A stretch of DNA of 64,000 nucleotides from Hymenoscyphus infarciens (lineage: Eukaryota > Ascomycota > Leotiomycetes > Helotiales > Helotiaceae), in contig LLCB01000169.1 of assembly GCA_001414345.1 (NCBI GenBank), positions 1 through 64,000 of the forward strand, read 5' to 3'. This document shows positions 35,028-46,255 of this stretch, one piece after another. The position numbers and the translations under genes are program-made. A model generated the notes under the pieces. The model saw nothing but the letters and a program-made list of their open reading frames with translations. It did not search any database and was not told where the DNA came from. The stretch's first letter is position 1. Every line of letters starts with the position of its first letter.

Positions 35028-35173
35028 GGATAATCTATCAGAGTAACGCGTCCAAAATTGACTATTGGTACCACTTCAGTTTACATACAAACCATCCATT
35101 TCACAAAAGTCTCAAGCTCACCTCTTAAAGTCCTCGTTCCTAACGGGTATTATAAAAGAACTTTAACCCCAAA

Positions 35174-35953
35174 ATGTCTTTCCAACCTAAAAACTACAAA
35201 ATCCTCTCCTTCGACATCTTCGGAACACTCATAGACTGGGAAAGCGGAATAAACGACGCACTTCTTCCTCTCCTCTCCAAACTCCCCGCTTCATCACCGC
35301 ATCACCCATCTCAAAACAACGCCTCCACAACCCGGAAATTCATTCTCAGCGCCTATACCGAATTAGAACTTGCCGTTCAAAAAGAACATCCCACCCTCTC
35401 ATATCCCAAAATCCTCGCCTCCGTATATGAAAAACTCGCCACCCAACTCTCCATCCAAATCACGGCGGAGGAAGCAACCCACTTCGGCTCAACAATCGGA
35501 ACCTGGCCGGCGTTCCCAGATACCGTATCAGCCATGCAAGCTCTCTCCAAAAACTACAAGCTCATCGTTCTCTCAAACGTAGATCGAGCATCCTTCTCCC
35601 AAACCCTTTCCGGACCATTGAAAGGAGTAAATTTTGCTGCTATCTACACAGCAGAAGACATCGGATCTTACAAACCCGATTTAAGAAATTTCCAGTATTT
35701 GGTTGATCATGCGAAGGAATCATTCGGAGCAGAGAAGAAGGAGATTTTGCATGTTGCCCAGAGTATTGCTCATGATCATCGAACTGCTAAGAAATTCGGG
35801 TTTGAGCCTACTGTTTGGATTAAGCGACGTCCTGGGGGAGAGGATGCGTTGATGGGTGGTGATTGGGAGGAGGTGAAGGATGATGTTAATTTGGCGGCTA
35901 CATTTGGGTCTTTGGGGGAGTTTGCTGAGGCTGTGGGGAAGGAGTTCGTTTGA
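35174..35953 (+). CDS. HAD-superfamily hydrolase, 2-haloacid dehalogenase type
   Basis: Intact single-exon gene of 259 aa. Motif I is SFDIFGTLIDW with nucleophile D14 (family D-x-(Y/F)-G-T). A helical cap follows (about 20-110). Motif II is VLSNVDR (S134). Motif III lysine is K167 in YTAEDIGSYKPD. Motif IV lies in EILHVAQSIAHDHRTAKKFG, where acidic/His residues replace the usual DxxxD arrangement but the position fits. The order matches L-2-haloacid dehalogenase-like proteins, which form an ester with the nucleophilic Asp and hydrolyse it. Many fungal members have unknown substrates and may be phosphatases, so a dehalogenase activity is not established. It lies 490 bp from the right end of the LTR element yet is undamaged. 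Confidence 0.85.
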   Translation: MSFQPKNYKILSFDIFGTLIDWESGINDALLPLLSKLPASSPHHPSQNNASTTRKFILSAYTELELAVQKEHPTLSYPKILASVYEKLATQLSIQITAEEATHFGSTIGTWPAFPDTVSAMQALSKNYKLIVLSNVDRASFSQTLSGPLKGVNFAAIYTAEDIGSYKPDLRNFQYLVDHAKESFGAEKKEILHVAQSIAHDHRTAKKFGFEPTVWIKRRPGGEDALMGGDWEEVKDDVNLAATFGSLGEFAEAVGKEFV

Positions 35954-36225
35954 GGGGTTCGGCGAGAGCTGTTATACTAATGGAAATTCCGGCCGTCTTA
36001 TGAACTGTTCTGCTCGTCTCATGGTCCTTATCAACAATCTTGATTCGAGAGCAATACTGCTAAGTCTATGCAACTCAACTTAGCGAAGGCTTACTGAAAC
36101 ACCCTTTAAATTGAAATTTCCTCATTGCTGTCATTAATCATCACTTCTCGCCCATCTCTCTGTCCTATCACCTGAATGGAAATACCTAGAAATTCCACAC
36201 CTATACAAAATCCACCCTCCAAAAC

Positions 36226-38893
36226 TCATACCTCTGAAGGAGACCTCTTCTTCTTCCTCTCAATCACCCAACGATACCCCCTCCTCAACATGTAAACAGG
36301 AATCCACCACTCACTCGGCACAGTCCTCACGCTCGAAGGCTTAAACTCTGCCCAAGATCTCCGAGTCAATATTGCCATTTACAAAAGCAGGTCTAAGGAG
36401 GAAACAGTGTCTCAACTCCCCGGAAATATTTTGCAAGAGGAGGAAGAAGAAATTCAGAGAACACGCACCCTCAAATCTCTTCCCAAGTAAGTTCCAAGGT
36501 TCCTGATCATCCTGCATCGGTGTAATGAGAGCGTCCCTTTTCTTTGTATAGAATATCGTGAACTTATTTAAGAGATGGCTCATGTTGAAGACGAACATAT
36601 AAGTCGTCCCCGCTACCAAGATAGCGGTGATAATGAAAGGGAGTTTGGTGGAGGCTTCGATGATATTGGGGATTGCCCATAAGGCCTTTGGACTGTTGAT
36701 TAGTAGAGCAGTTGAGTGAAAATGGGCAACGAGGGAGAACTTACAGCCCAAAACGCTAGTGGTAAGTAGAAAATTGAGACATACGTCAACATTTTTACGT
36801 TCTCGCCTAGTCGTGTGGCTGCTCGGCTTTCTTGAAGTGCGCTTGCATTGAAGAGCAGACACAAATCAGTTCTATTGACGGAGACAAGATGACAAGCAGG
36901 GGTCTCTTACCCCATCTCTTAAAGATTTCACAGTGGCAAGCTTGTTCTTAAATTTCTTCAACGACTTTTCCTGGAGTCTTGGCACTCTTTCTGCTTGTGA
37001 CTTGAATGCTGTTACCTTTCTTCTTCCGTTTTCGGACGGAGTCAATTTAAGCGGCTTGGTGACACTATTAATATCAAGATCCTTTGCCAAAACATTTTCT
37101 TCTTCAACAAGCAGTGGTTCTAGAACACGATTGTAGAAGTCTGAACATTGGTTGATGTTGTCGCTAATACTAATTATAAATTCGTTGAGACAGCCAATGG
37201 CCCAGAAATACCTTCTCGACCTCGTGAAATTTTCGTCATCGAAAAGCAAGTTATAGTACTGCTTCGGTTTCATGAAATCTTCAACGAGAAGATTTGCAGG
37301 ATGTTCGTCTAATTCAGACCATTTCGTGGAAACAACATTGAGTATCTGTATCAGGAGATGTAGCTCTACCATGAGTTGTATATCATCAATGTATGCAGAA
37401 CCTTGGCTATAGGAGCTAAAATTGAATAACTTTCCCTCGGGAAGAAATAAAAGTAAAATGTATAAGGGTGATAGGCTTCTTTTCGCTGGGTTTCCAATTA
37501 TGCTAGCGTCTGTGAGACATATCATCTAAGACTGAATGTAAGTTTTCTGCGAGTGTAGTAGAGAGAATTCTTACACTGCAAGCAATTTCACGTAAGTACC
37601 GGTTACTAGGACTTCCTTCGAATAATTCCCTAATTTTCCACTGTGATCCTTGAATTTCAAGGTCTTCCAGGTCTACCAACTCGAAGAATGTAACGTGAAA
37701 CACAAACGAGTCTCTCTATAAGTTCCAACGATCGTCCGCGGAGATTCTTTTGCACGTTATGTGTCGATCCACCTGATTGGATACACATTTGTGAGTATCT
37801 ATTAAACTGCCATGCAGATTTATTTGACTGAAATAGGGACAGTGGAGTTGGCCTTGGGCATCTCTTAAATAAACGCCTGGTAAACTGGCAAGACCCCTAG
37901 TAATTCTTCCTAGTATATTTTATAAATGGACACCTAGATACAAGAAACAACGAGTGAGACTTACATTAAACGATTCCACGGAGTAGCATGGGTAATTCTC
38001 CAGTCCAAGTTACGTGGACTCTGGTGTCTTGGTGGTTTGCATATTAAAGGTCGAAACACCATGTTAGGACTTCTTTTAGAAAAATGCCGACGACCATACT
38101 GTGTATCCGTAAGAACCACATTGCGAAGGGAGGCATCCCACCCGAGTTTGCGGCTCCCAAGTCGCAGGTTTTTCGATTTCATCATACTACGATCGCGGAA
38201 ATCATAGTAAAGCGCAACGCCGGTCCAAGAATCAAGGTCTCAAACACAAAATTCTCGTTTCTTTGACTCGTGGAACTTTCCGTCGAAGAGAGCTGAGCTC
38301 CGCAAAGTGGGAAGGGCGTCTTCCAAGGGAAGAAGAGAATCATATTCCAGCTGAAGGGGTGCCTAGGCGACCATCCCCCGGGATAACCCAGAATTTACCA
38401 ATGTTGTTCTCAATGAACTTTACTACACGTTCGCAGTCAAGTTTCCTGTGATAATAAGATGGCACATAACTCTTCCTCCAACCCCCGATTTCAGGTATGC
38501 TACGTGAGTGCATTTGCTTACAAAGAAAGGCCAAACTCTCCGAGTCAATTTCCTTTGAATGAGGTTTTTGGGGAAGATCAAGCTCGGAACCAGGTGATGT
38601 TGGCCGGGAATCTGGAAGCGGCACGTCTGAGTATTGTGTTGTCTTAGCACTGAATCTGATCAATCCGGTGTGGTTAACACACCAATGAAGTCCTGCCCGG
38701 CGCAAGTCATTTCATACCACCTTAGACACTCTGAGGTAGGAGGTCCTTCAGGTGAGCCATCAGGGACGGCCGGCTGGATTCTCTCCAGCGACAGTTTTTC
38801 ATTTATTGATCGAAGAAGGTTCAACATCTCGTCAGAGACTTTGATATAACATCCATCTTTGGGCTCTCTCAAAGCCTCGTCGTCAGATTCCAT
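36226..38893 (-). pseudogene. Disabled CorA-like (Mg2+ transporter-type) membrane protein gene
   Basis: Fragments run in order for a long fungal CorA-like protein: MESDDEALREPKDG start (38893), SWTGVALYYDFRDRSMM, GVYLRDAQGQLHCPYFSQIN, FHVTFFELVDLEDLE, YIDDIQLMVELHLLIQILNV, a helical RLQEKSLKKFKNKLATVKSL, LFNASALQESRAATRLGENV, membrane segments TYVSIFYLPLAFWA and LPFIITAILVAGTTYMFVFN, then FKPSSVRTVPSEWWIPVYML ending near 36226. The frame is broken by TAG at 37716-37718 inside continuous conserved coding (ADDRWNL-stop-RDSFVFHVTFF), probably from CAG. The intron after SLRDG has a good donor (36910) but no AG that keeps LFNASAL in frame. The part near 38200-38380 is also unreadable. No GMN motif is seen. 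Would have been a membrane protein; ion specificity unknown. Confidence 0.7.
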
Positions 38894-39506
38894 CACTCAA
38901 AAAGCAGTCCACCTAAACAAGACAATTTAGAATGGCAAGGGTACGTACACTAGTGTTGCTAGAGAAGAGGTTGAAAGATGTGAGTGAGGTCGACAAACGT
39001 ACTCGGCAGAACCAGCCCAGGCATTTCATTTCGCCGTGTAACAACAATGTATGCGATACGACGCTATGTAACAACCAAATATATGAGAGGCTGGAAGCAT
39101 TTTCCTGTTCTGGCCACTTCAACTGACTGGCCACGCATTGCATTATATTGAGACTTCATGTTGTGCTAGGAGAGTCGATGGGGCGTTGCCACGTTGGAAG
39201 CCGGGCACTCCACGTTGCGAGAGTTAAAAAGTGTAGTCGGAATAAACCAACGGCAGGAACAGAGCAGCTATCCATTCGAGAGTGCATTAATAGGTGACGG
39301 AAGAGCTTGTTAACGAGACATGCTGGTACTGTACCGAATTGTGGTGTGTTCAGGTTTTCGTCGTTGTTAGAACCGACCAGCCAGCCACGTGCCAGCTCTG
39401 AAGCTAGTTGCCCTGACCAACAAACCCGTGGACAACAAATGAAGATCCAACGAACGATCTGCCGACAAGAGAGCAGCTGTAAAGCGTTGAAGGCAATCCT
39501 AATGCT
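38894..39506. other. Divergent spacer between two disabled genes
   Basis: Upstream regions of the CorA-like and glutathione synthetase relics; possibly includes the decayed first exon of the latter. Nothing else recognised. Confidence 0.45.
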
Positions 39507-40738
39507 TTGGCCACCATCTCTATCAGCTCGCAGCGGCCATATCGAATGCCAGAGACTGCAATTGGCACACGGTTCCTTGCTGAAGCACATGGACTTCGGG
39601 AATGAGAATGAGCATTCGAGCCTCGCATCTCCCGTCGGTGTCGCACTCTACTCTACTCTCTTCCCCAAATCTATATTCGAATCGGCTCTTCACGTGCAGA
39701 GCATCCCATATGCCTCGGGGGCTTGCGACGAAGAATAGCTCTACAACACTCTCCGCAAGCTGATCGAAAACGACGCGGCCATTGTGGACAATACATCAGG
39801 AGGTGAAGAAGCCGGGTTTCACACAATATTACGCGGCAGGCATCTTCCGGCCGGACTATATGCTTCACGAGTCTTCTGCGGGCAATTTGCCGCTCAAACA
39901 AGTCGAGTTCAACACGATGTCGTACGCTAGGGGTATACATAGTGAGAAGGCGTCGCAATTACATCGATACCTCCTTCGGAATAGGTCATACAAACCACTC
40001 CAGTTATCCCCAGGCTCTTTTAAGCCATTTATGCCTTCAAGCAACACTCTGAAGTCACTGGTCGCGGGATTAACTGCTATGCACAAAGCCTATGGGAATG
40101 CAAAGAGTTCTGGTGATGCTTATACGGGCATCTTGATGGCTGTTCAGCCAAACCATTCCAACATTGCGGACGAACGGCCAATCGAGTATAGCCTCTGGGA
40201 AGAATCTGACCCTATATATCGTGTTGAGTTCGGCGAGGAATTCCTTGCCCGTACCTTGCTTTCTTTCTCTCGAGAATTATTTTATTACCCCCCTTCGAGG
40301 CCATTACATCTCGGGCCTGTTGAGATCAGTCTTGTTTATTTCCATTCTGGCTTTGAGATAGAGGAATATACTTCAATCGGCTATAAATGCCGATTGCAGC
40401 TGGAACTTTCGAGTGCTATCAAGTGTCCCTCTGTACTTCCCAACCTGAAGAAAGTGCAGGAAACGTTGGCTGAGCCTGGAACTCTGGATCGATTTCTCTC
40501 CCCTAAAGAAGCTGCCATTGTGGAAGACACTTTTACTCATATGTACTCTATGGATGAATCAGAGGCAGAACAGAAAGCTATATCTCTAGCTTTAAATTCA
40601 GAGACTGCTAAGAACCATGTGATAAGACCGTCCTTGGAAGGAGGAATATTTATGGAAAGGGTTTATAGTGAATTGAGGAATCAGCTTATTAAGCAGGGGG
40701 GAGGCATATATATATATGCCTCCTCTCGTGCCGAGTAA
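39507..40738 (+). pseudogene. Disabled glutathione synthetase gene
   Basis: Glutathione synthetase joins glycine to gamma-glutamylcysteine with ATP. The N-terminal part reads WPPSLSARSGHIECQRLQLA and VALYSTLFPKSIFESALHVQ, matching the start of eukaryotic enzymes, up to TAG at 39736-39738. The frame goes on with LYNTLRKLIENDAA, then shifts by one base near 39782 into WTIHQEVKKPGFTQYYAAGI. After this come LPLKQVEFNTMSYARG, AVQPNHSNIADERPIEYSLW, CRLQLELSSAIKCP, KKVQETLAEPGTLDRFL and HVIRPSLEGG. The family then needs a G-G-G-N/H-N-I-Y loop and about 130 more residues; here the frame diverges and stops at 40738 beside a 22-bp palindrome of AT repeats. Thus a nonsense codon, a frameshift and loss of the C-terminal ATP-grasp part. 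Glutathione is essential in most fungi, so another copy is expected. Confidence 0.82.
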
Positions 40739-41397
40739 CCTCTATTCTACTAACAACACTTCCTGTCGCTTTTGACGTCTTATTTAGTATTAAGCTCTTT
40801 TTCAACCCCACCCTCGTACCCCTTCGCGATACGCTCGCCAGGATTAGTTAGTACTTTTTTAGCCTCTTAAATGAGTGTGATAGGCTGATAGTACTCACTC
40901 TTTTCACCCTTATATTAGTGAGATGCTTAGGGAGCCTCCTAATTAGCCTAAAAAGAAGGTATATAAAAGAGTATAGAGTGAGATACTAGAAGCTAGCTAG
41001 CAAATATAGAAATTCTCAAAATAGCCTTAAATACGTGTATATGACGAAAAGCGATAAATTGAGAAGATATTTGTTCATTTCTTACTAAAACCCCAAAGAA
41101 CCGTGGAAACTGTATATTCTTATAGAGAAAATCCAACCCCCTCTTTTTTATAGCCTTTTACTTTCTCTCACCAAACCTTACAGCGGACTAGTTCTTTCAG
41201 AGCTTAGTGTTTTAGAGGTTTGTTATTAGAAGCAAGGAAATGAGAAGAGTGCAATTATTAAACATGAACAGCCTCCGCTTTGGTCATTCAAAACAAGCGT
41301 GAACGAGATGTCTATAGTGAAAGGGTATAGTTGTTTAATAGTCCGTTGTTAGTAGATAATAAAACTTTAGCTCGATTGTATTCGAAATCAAGCATAG
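40739..41397. other. Spacer, no gene
   Basis: Follows the glutathione synthetase relic; AT-rich in places, no domain or clear repeat. Confidence 0.5.
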
Positions 41398-41399
41398 TA

Positions 41400-41898
41400 C
41401 AGCGATGTACACGTCCTGCTTTAACTAATCCGCTCTATTAAAAAAAGATTACGAACACCTCTCTTATAACTAACCCATTTATATTACTCTATAACCACGC
41501 CTCTAGAGCTTAAACCCTACGAGGTAATTAAACTTAAACACTTTCTTAGTAGCTTTATATACTTTTTATATACTCTAGAAGCGTTATTCTTTAATAGTCT
41601 TAAGAGAGGTAAAAGAGTAAAGGCTATAAATAGAGGTCTTAGTACACGACTAAGTCTAAGTCTTACGAAATCAAGGTTTTACCTCTCTTAATAATTTTCT
41701 TTAACTAGGTCTCTATATATAAATATATATAGATATACTTAGTTAGAAACTGCTAAAGCTTAATTAACTCGTAGGGTTTAAGCCCTAGAGGCGTGGTTAT
41801 AGAGTAATATAAGAGGGTTAGTTATAAAAGAGGTATTCGTAAGTTTTTTTACGTTCCTAGAAAATCACGTTTTTTAAAGCAGGACGTGCACATCGCTA
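41400..41898. mobile_element. 499-bp mariner-like miniature element with ~130-bp TIRs
   Basis: The arms 41400-41530 and about 41762-41898 are inverted repeats. The left begins CAGCGATGTACACGTCCTGC; the right, read inversely, begins TAGCGATGTGCACGTCCTGC. The inner arm parts share TTATATTACTCTATAACCAC and CTCTAG(A/G)GCTTAAACCCTAC. Flanking dinucleotides are TA on both sides (41398-41399 and 41899-41900), as for Tc1/mariner elements. No transposase frame. The TIR mismatches are mainly transitions. Confidence 0.78.
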
Positions 41899-41900
41899 TA

Positions 41901-42334
41901 TAAGACTTATTAGCAAGAATAGAACCTCGGTTCAGCCCGTAGATTACAGGGTGGACCATTCGCGAAAAGACAAAAAACCAAGCTACTTTTATTACAAAGC
42001 AAGACAGCAGCCGCTCGGGAATTCATAAGATAGTAGATCAATTGCTTTTATACTTGCTCCCACAACATTGTGGTTGTAGCCGTGCAATCTACGCGCTGAA
42101 CTTAGATATGACTGTAGGTAGCCTTTCCGTTTGGAGAGACATACCCCACGACCCCGCCTTAGCCGGGCTCATCCCAACCAGCATCAAGGGTATCAATCTC
42201 ATCTCATATTTAAGTACGATTCAATCACTTTAAGTTCCATCTGTTGCAAGCTGCCCTGATTCGAAGTAGCTAAATCCGCTTCGGAACTGATCTACTCCAA
42301 GAAAACAAAGAAAACAACACTATGGTACTCCCCA
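41901..42334. other. Spacer and promoter of the PhyH-family gene
   Basis: Contains a short plus-strand frame (42042-42233) without a domain; not called. Otherwise nothing recognised. Confidence 0.45.
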
Positions 42335-43361
42335 ATGCACACCATTGACGCCAAAAGACTAAAGGCTTCTCAGCAGAACGAGGGTGGTTCACCAGTCAGA
42401 GCAACAACCATTCATGACCGCCAACAACTAGGAAAAGGCACAACTTTCCTTCCGGGAAAAAAAGACCCATCAGTAGCTCATCTCATCGACCATGTTCTTG
42501 AACACGGATATGTAATCCTCCCATCCATTTTTACCAAAACCCAAGTCGACGCAGCAAATGCCGAGCTTGCACGCCTCCAAACATTGGATACTTCAGGACC
42601 CGCAGCCAAAGGGGGAAGAAATCCATTCGAAGGATTCAAAACTAGTAGGATTTACGCCCTTGCAGATAAGAGTCGTGTCTTCGATTGTTTCCCAATCCAT
42701 GAGACGATTTTGAAGTTAAATGATTATTTTTTGCAGCCAAATTATCTTTTGACTAGTTGGCATTCGGTGGACGTTGGATCGGGATCGACGAGGCAGGAGA
42801 TGCATACTGATGATGGGTTGATACATTTACCTAGACCCAGACCTTTGATGGGTATTGTATGTTTTCGTTCTCTCAAACTTGCTCGAATAGCTACTGATAT
42901 TGATGAAGGGAACCATGGTCTCCCTCGACGATTTCACCACCACAAATGGCGCAACAACCCTCATTCCCGGCTCTCATCTCTGGTCCGATGACCAAAAGCC
43001 CACACGCTCACAAATGATACCAGCCATCATGCCATCCGGTTCCGTCGTCTACTTTTTAAATACTCTCTGGCATTCAGGCGGGGAAAACACATCTAGCAAT
43101 ACCAGAAGAAGTTTCACTATCCAGTATTGTCAGCCTTGGATTCGGCCTACGGAGAATATGACTGTTGCTGTTGGATGGGAGAAGTTGGATGAGATCCCGA
43201 AGAGGTTGTTGAGTTTGTTGGGGTTCAATACTCATGAATTTATGGGGTATGTGGATGGGAGGAGTCCGAGGGCGGGAGTGGAGATTAGGAAGAGGAAGTT
43301 GATTGAGTGGGCTTTGGAAAAGGAGAGGGAGAAGGAGAAGGTTGGGAGCTCGAAATTGTGA
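42335..43361 (+). CDS. Phytanoyl-CoA dioxygenase (PhyH) family Fe(II)/2-oxoglutarate enzyme
   Basis: Two exons (42335-42856, 42909-43361) give 324 aa. The double-stranded beta-helix core has the 2-His-1-carboxylate iron site: H157 and D159 in QEMHTDDGL, and H229 in LNTLWHSGGENTS. A downstream Arg pair in NTRRSFTIQYCQPW probably binds 2-oxoglutarate. Other family features are the HVLEHGYVILPSIFT opening and SLDDFTTTNGATTLIPGSH. The splice joins LMGI to GTMVSLDDF in frame. The C-terminus is Lys/Glu-rich (ALEKEREKEKVGSSKL). Fungal members hydroxylate diverse substrates, including in secondary metabolism, so the substrate is unknown. The neighbours do not form a biosynthetic cluster. Confidence 0.85.
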
Positions 43362-43717
43362 TGGCCGATATAGTAAATGGTAGCAAAGGGTGTTGTATTT
43401 GGTGAGGCCTACCATATCGGCTTGGGGAGATTCAATTTCTATCTCTCGTGAAGTCAGACATTCCCTAGATTTTACTCGTGTGAAGATCACCACGAGTTCA
43501 CAACCGGAGTCCTTTCAATATAACTGGAGTGATTTCTATAGCCTTGCTTGAACCTTTAGAGCGAATAGTAGAGATATTATGCCCTTGGATGGTCAGAAAA
43601 TATGGCTTGGTGCACTGATAATGGATACTTTACGAAAAGGGGGGCAGCTTCCAAGGCGGTGAACCCAAAACGGCGGGCAAAATCGCGGGGTTGGGGGAAA
43701 TTCTTGTCCCCCCAAAT
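43362..43717. other. Spacer upstream of HIS7
   Basis: 3' flank of the PhyH-family gene and 5' flank of HIS7; the TGACTCA site is listed separately. No gene. Confidence 0.5.
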
Positions 43718-43724
43718 TGACTCA
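43718..43724 (+). promoter_or_regulatory. Gcn4/CPC1-type site before HIS7
   Basis: Perfect TGACTCA, the consensus of the general amino-acid control activator, 71 bp upstream of the HIS7 start codon. Histidine genes are classic targets of this control in fungi. Confidence 0.65.
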
Positions 43725-43795
43725 CTTCACAACAAACACAACGTTTGCCAATCGACAGAATCACAAATTCCAGCTACTGAAATACTTCGGCTGAT

Positions 43796-45521
43796 ATGCC
43801 AAAAGTATATCTCCTCGACTATGTCGCCGGCAACGTGCGCAGCTTAGCCAATGCCATTGAGAAAGTGGGGTACACAATTGACTGGATCAAGACGCCCGAA
43901 GATGTTGAGAAAGCGGATGTGAGTCAATTCGGTAAATACACATGCCAAATTTCCTTAGAAATTCTTCTTTCTTAACTTGAATACTGCCTTCAAACCCCAA
44001 GCTAAAGATATTCTCTCACAGAAACTCATCCTCCCAGGCGTTGGTCATTTCGGCCACTGCATGACCCAATTCGACAAAGCAGGCTACCTCCCCGCAATCC
44101 GAAAACACATCGAGTCCGGCAAACCCTTCATGGCAATTTGCGTTGGACTCCAAGTACTCTTCGAGGGATCCACTGAAAGCCCCTCCATTCCCGGTCTTGG
44201 TTGCATAAAAGGCTCTCTCGATCGCTTCAACGACTCCTCGAAATCGGTCCCTCATATTGGTTGGAATAGCGCGAATACAAGTGATAAACAGGTTTACGGT
44301 TTACGACCGAGCTCAAAATATTACTATGTCCACTCGTATAAGGTTCCTTATGTGAAGGGGGAGTTGGAGGGACAGGGATGGACGGTTGCTACTGCGAGAT
44401 ATGGGGACGAGGAGTTCGTGGGTGCTGTTGCGAAGGGAAATATTTTGGCGACGCAGTTTCATCCTGAGAAGAGTGGTGTTGCGGGATTACGGGTTCTAAA
44501 AGCCTTTCTGGATGGGGATGCAGAATGTGGTGTAGCTGGAATAAAAGCTGTGGAAGAAGGTCTGACGAGAAGAGTTATCGCTTGTTTGGATGTAAGAACG
44601 AATGATCAAGGCGATCTTGTGGTTACGAAAGGCGACCAATATGATGTCCGAGAAAAGGGAGAAGGTGGTAATGTTAGGAATCTGGGGAAGCCAGTGGAGA
44701 TGGCGAGGAAATATTATGAGCAGGGAGCGGATGAGGTTACGTTTTTGAATATTACTAGTTTTCGGGATTGTCCGCTGGCTGATTTACCGATGTTGGAGAT
44801 TTTACGGAGGACTTCGGAGACGGTTTTTGTTCCTTTGACGATTGGTGGTGGAATAAGGGATACGACTGATACGGATGGGACCAAGGTTTCTGCTTTGGAA
44901 ATTGCGACGATGTACTTCAAGAGTGGTGCTGATAAGGTCTCGATAGGGTCGGATGCTGTTACTGCTGCTGAAGAGTATTATGCTGCTAGAAAGAAGTTAT
45001 CTGGAAAGACGGCTATTGAGCAGATATCTCAAGCTTATGGAAACCAAGCAGTGGTTGTCAGCGTTGACCCAAAACGAGTCTACGTCGCCAATCCTTCAGA
45101 AACAAAACACAACACCATTACCACCAAAATACCCGGACCGAATGGGGAAACATCATGTTGGTACGCATGCACCATCAAAGGCGGACGAGAAACCCGAGAT
45201 ATGGATGTCGTCGAGCTCACACAAGCCGTCGAGGCAATGGGAACTGGAGAAATCCTACTGAATTGCATTGACAAAGATGGAACGAACAGTGGTTTTGATC
45301 TCGAGTTGATAAACCAAGTTAAAGGAGCTGTTTCAATACCCGTTATTGCGTCAAGTGGTGCTGGAAACCCGGGCCATTTCGAGGAGGTGTTTGATAAGAC
45401 CAGGACGGATGCTGCTCTTGGAGCGGGCATGTTCCATAGAGGGGAGTATACCGTTAAGGATGTGAAGGAGTTTTTAGGAGGAAAGGGATTGTTGGTTAGG
45501 AGGTTTGAGAGTGAGATCTAG
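43796..45521 (+). CDS. HIS7: Imidazole glycerol phosphate synthase, fused glutaminase-cyclase
   Basis: Catalyses the fifth step of histidine synthesis, forming imidazole glycerol phosphate and AICAR from PRFAR and glutamine. Exons 43796-43918 and 44022-45521 give 540 aa. The N-terminal class I amidotransferase (about 1-215) starts [20 protein letters not shown]. It has the oxyanion ILPGVGHFG, nucleophile C81 in [12 protein letters not shown], and the H188/E190 pair in [10 protein letters not shown]. The C-terminal TIM-barrel cyclase starts [20 protein letters not shown] with catalytic D231, has LTIGGGIRD and [15 protein letters not shown] phosphate loops, the second catalytic Asp in [19 protein letters not shown], and [17 protein letters not shown]. 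The start gives the conserved N-terminus directly. The bifunctional fusion is normal in fungi and plants. A TGACTCA site lies upstream. Confidence 0.96.
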
Positions 45522-46255
45522 AGTTGATTAAAAGTGAGCGAAAAATCATCTTTGAATCTTGCTTGTATTCGTAGTGGGGGGTTTCCATCTCTTGCATAAC
45601 ACCAGCTCCAATTTCATTCCCTATCTTCAATCCCAGTTTCTCCCTTTCTCTTTTTCTAGTCTCATTTCCTGCCTGTTGCGTTCTCGTGATAATAGATTCC
45701 TCATGCCATTGTCTCTCATACCAAAGTCTGAAGCTGTCTAAGGTGGTGGTGCTTGGAATCTGGTGGAGAATGGTCTCGTAGATGCCACAGTCTTATTAGC
45801 AGTGCCTGAGATCCATAATCCGTTTCTCTTTTTTTCGTGTCCTTAGTACCTTCAAAACTTTAGCCTTCATCCTCTCAAAATGTGTGGTCACCATGATTAT
45901 CTCCCTGGAAATTCCAAGTTATCACTATTCTTGTTTAAATACTTACGGGAGTGAGTCTAACCTTTCTCGGCTTACTCTCCCATCAATTTCCCTTTCCCTC
46001 GTCGAGTTGGAGATGATCTATTCCTAGACCGAGAGCTGACAGTAGGAGGGCAGCTTCTCCAGAGGCTTGTGAGATTTGGTGGTATCGTGGGCGTGTGAGG
46101 TCAAGGGGGGTCTTAGGAATGTAAGAATTTTCGCGTCTCTTTTCTATCCCTTTTTATCACCTAGGATGGAAAAATAATCCTATCCCTTAAGGAGGGGTGA
46201 TAGATGATGACTTAGGCAAGGGATGGCGAGTTTGCATCCCACCACAACAAACTCC
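45522..46255. other. Convergent spacer HIS7 / NmrA-like gene
   Basis: Pyrimidine-rich low-complexity stretches, 3' ends of two converging genes. No gene or element identified. Confidence 0.5.
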
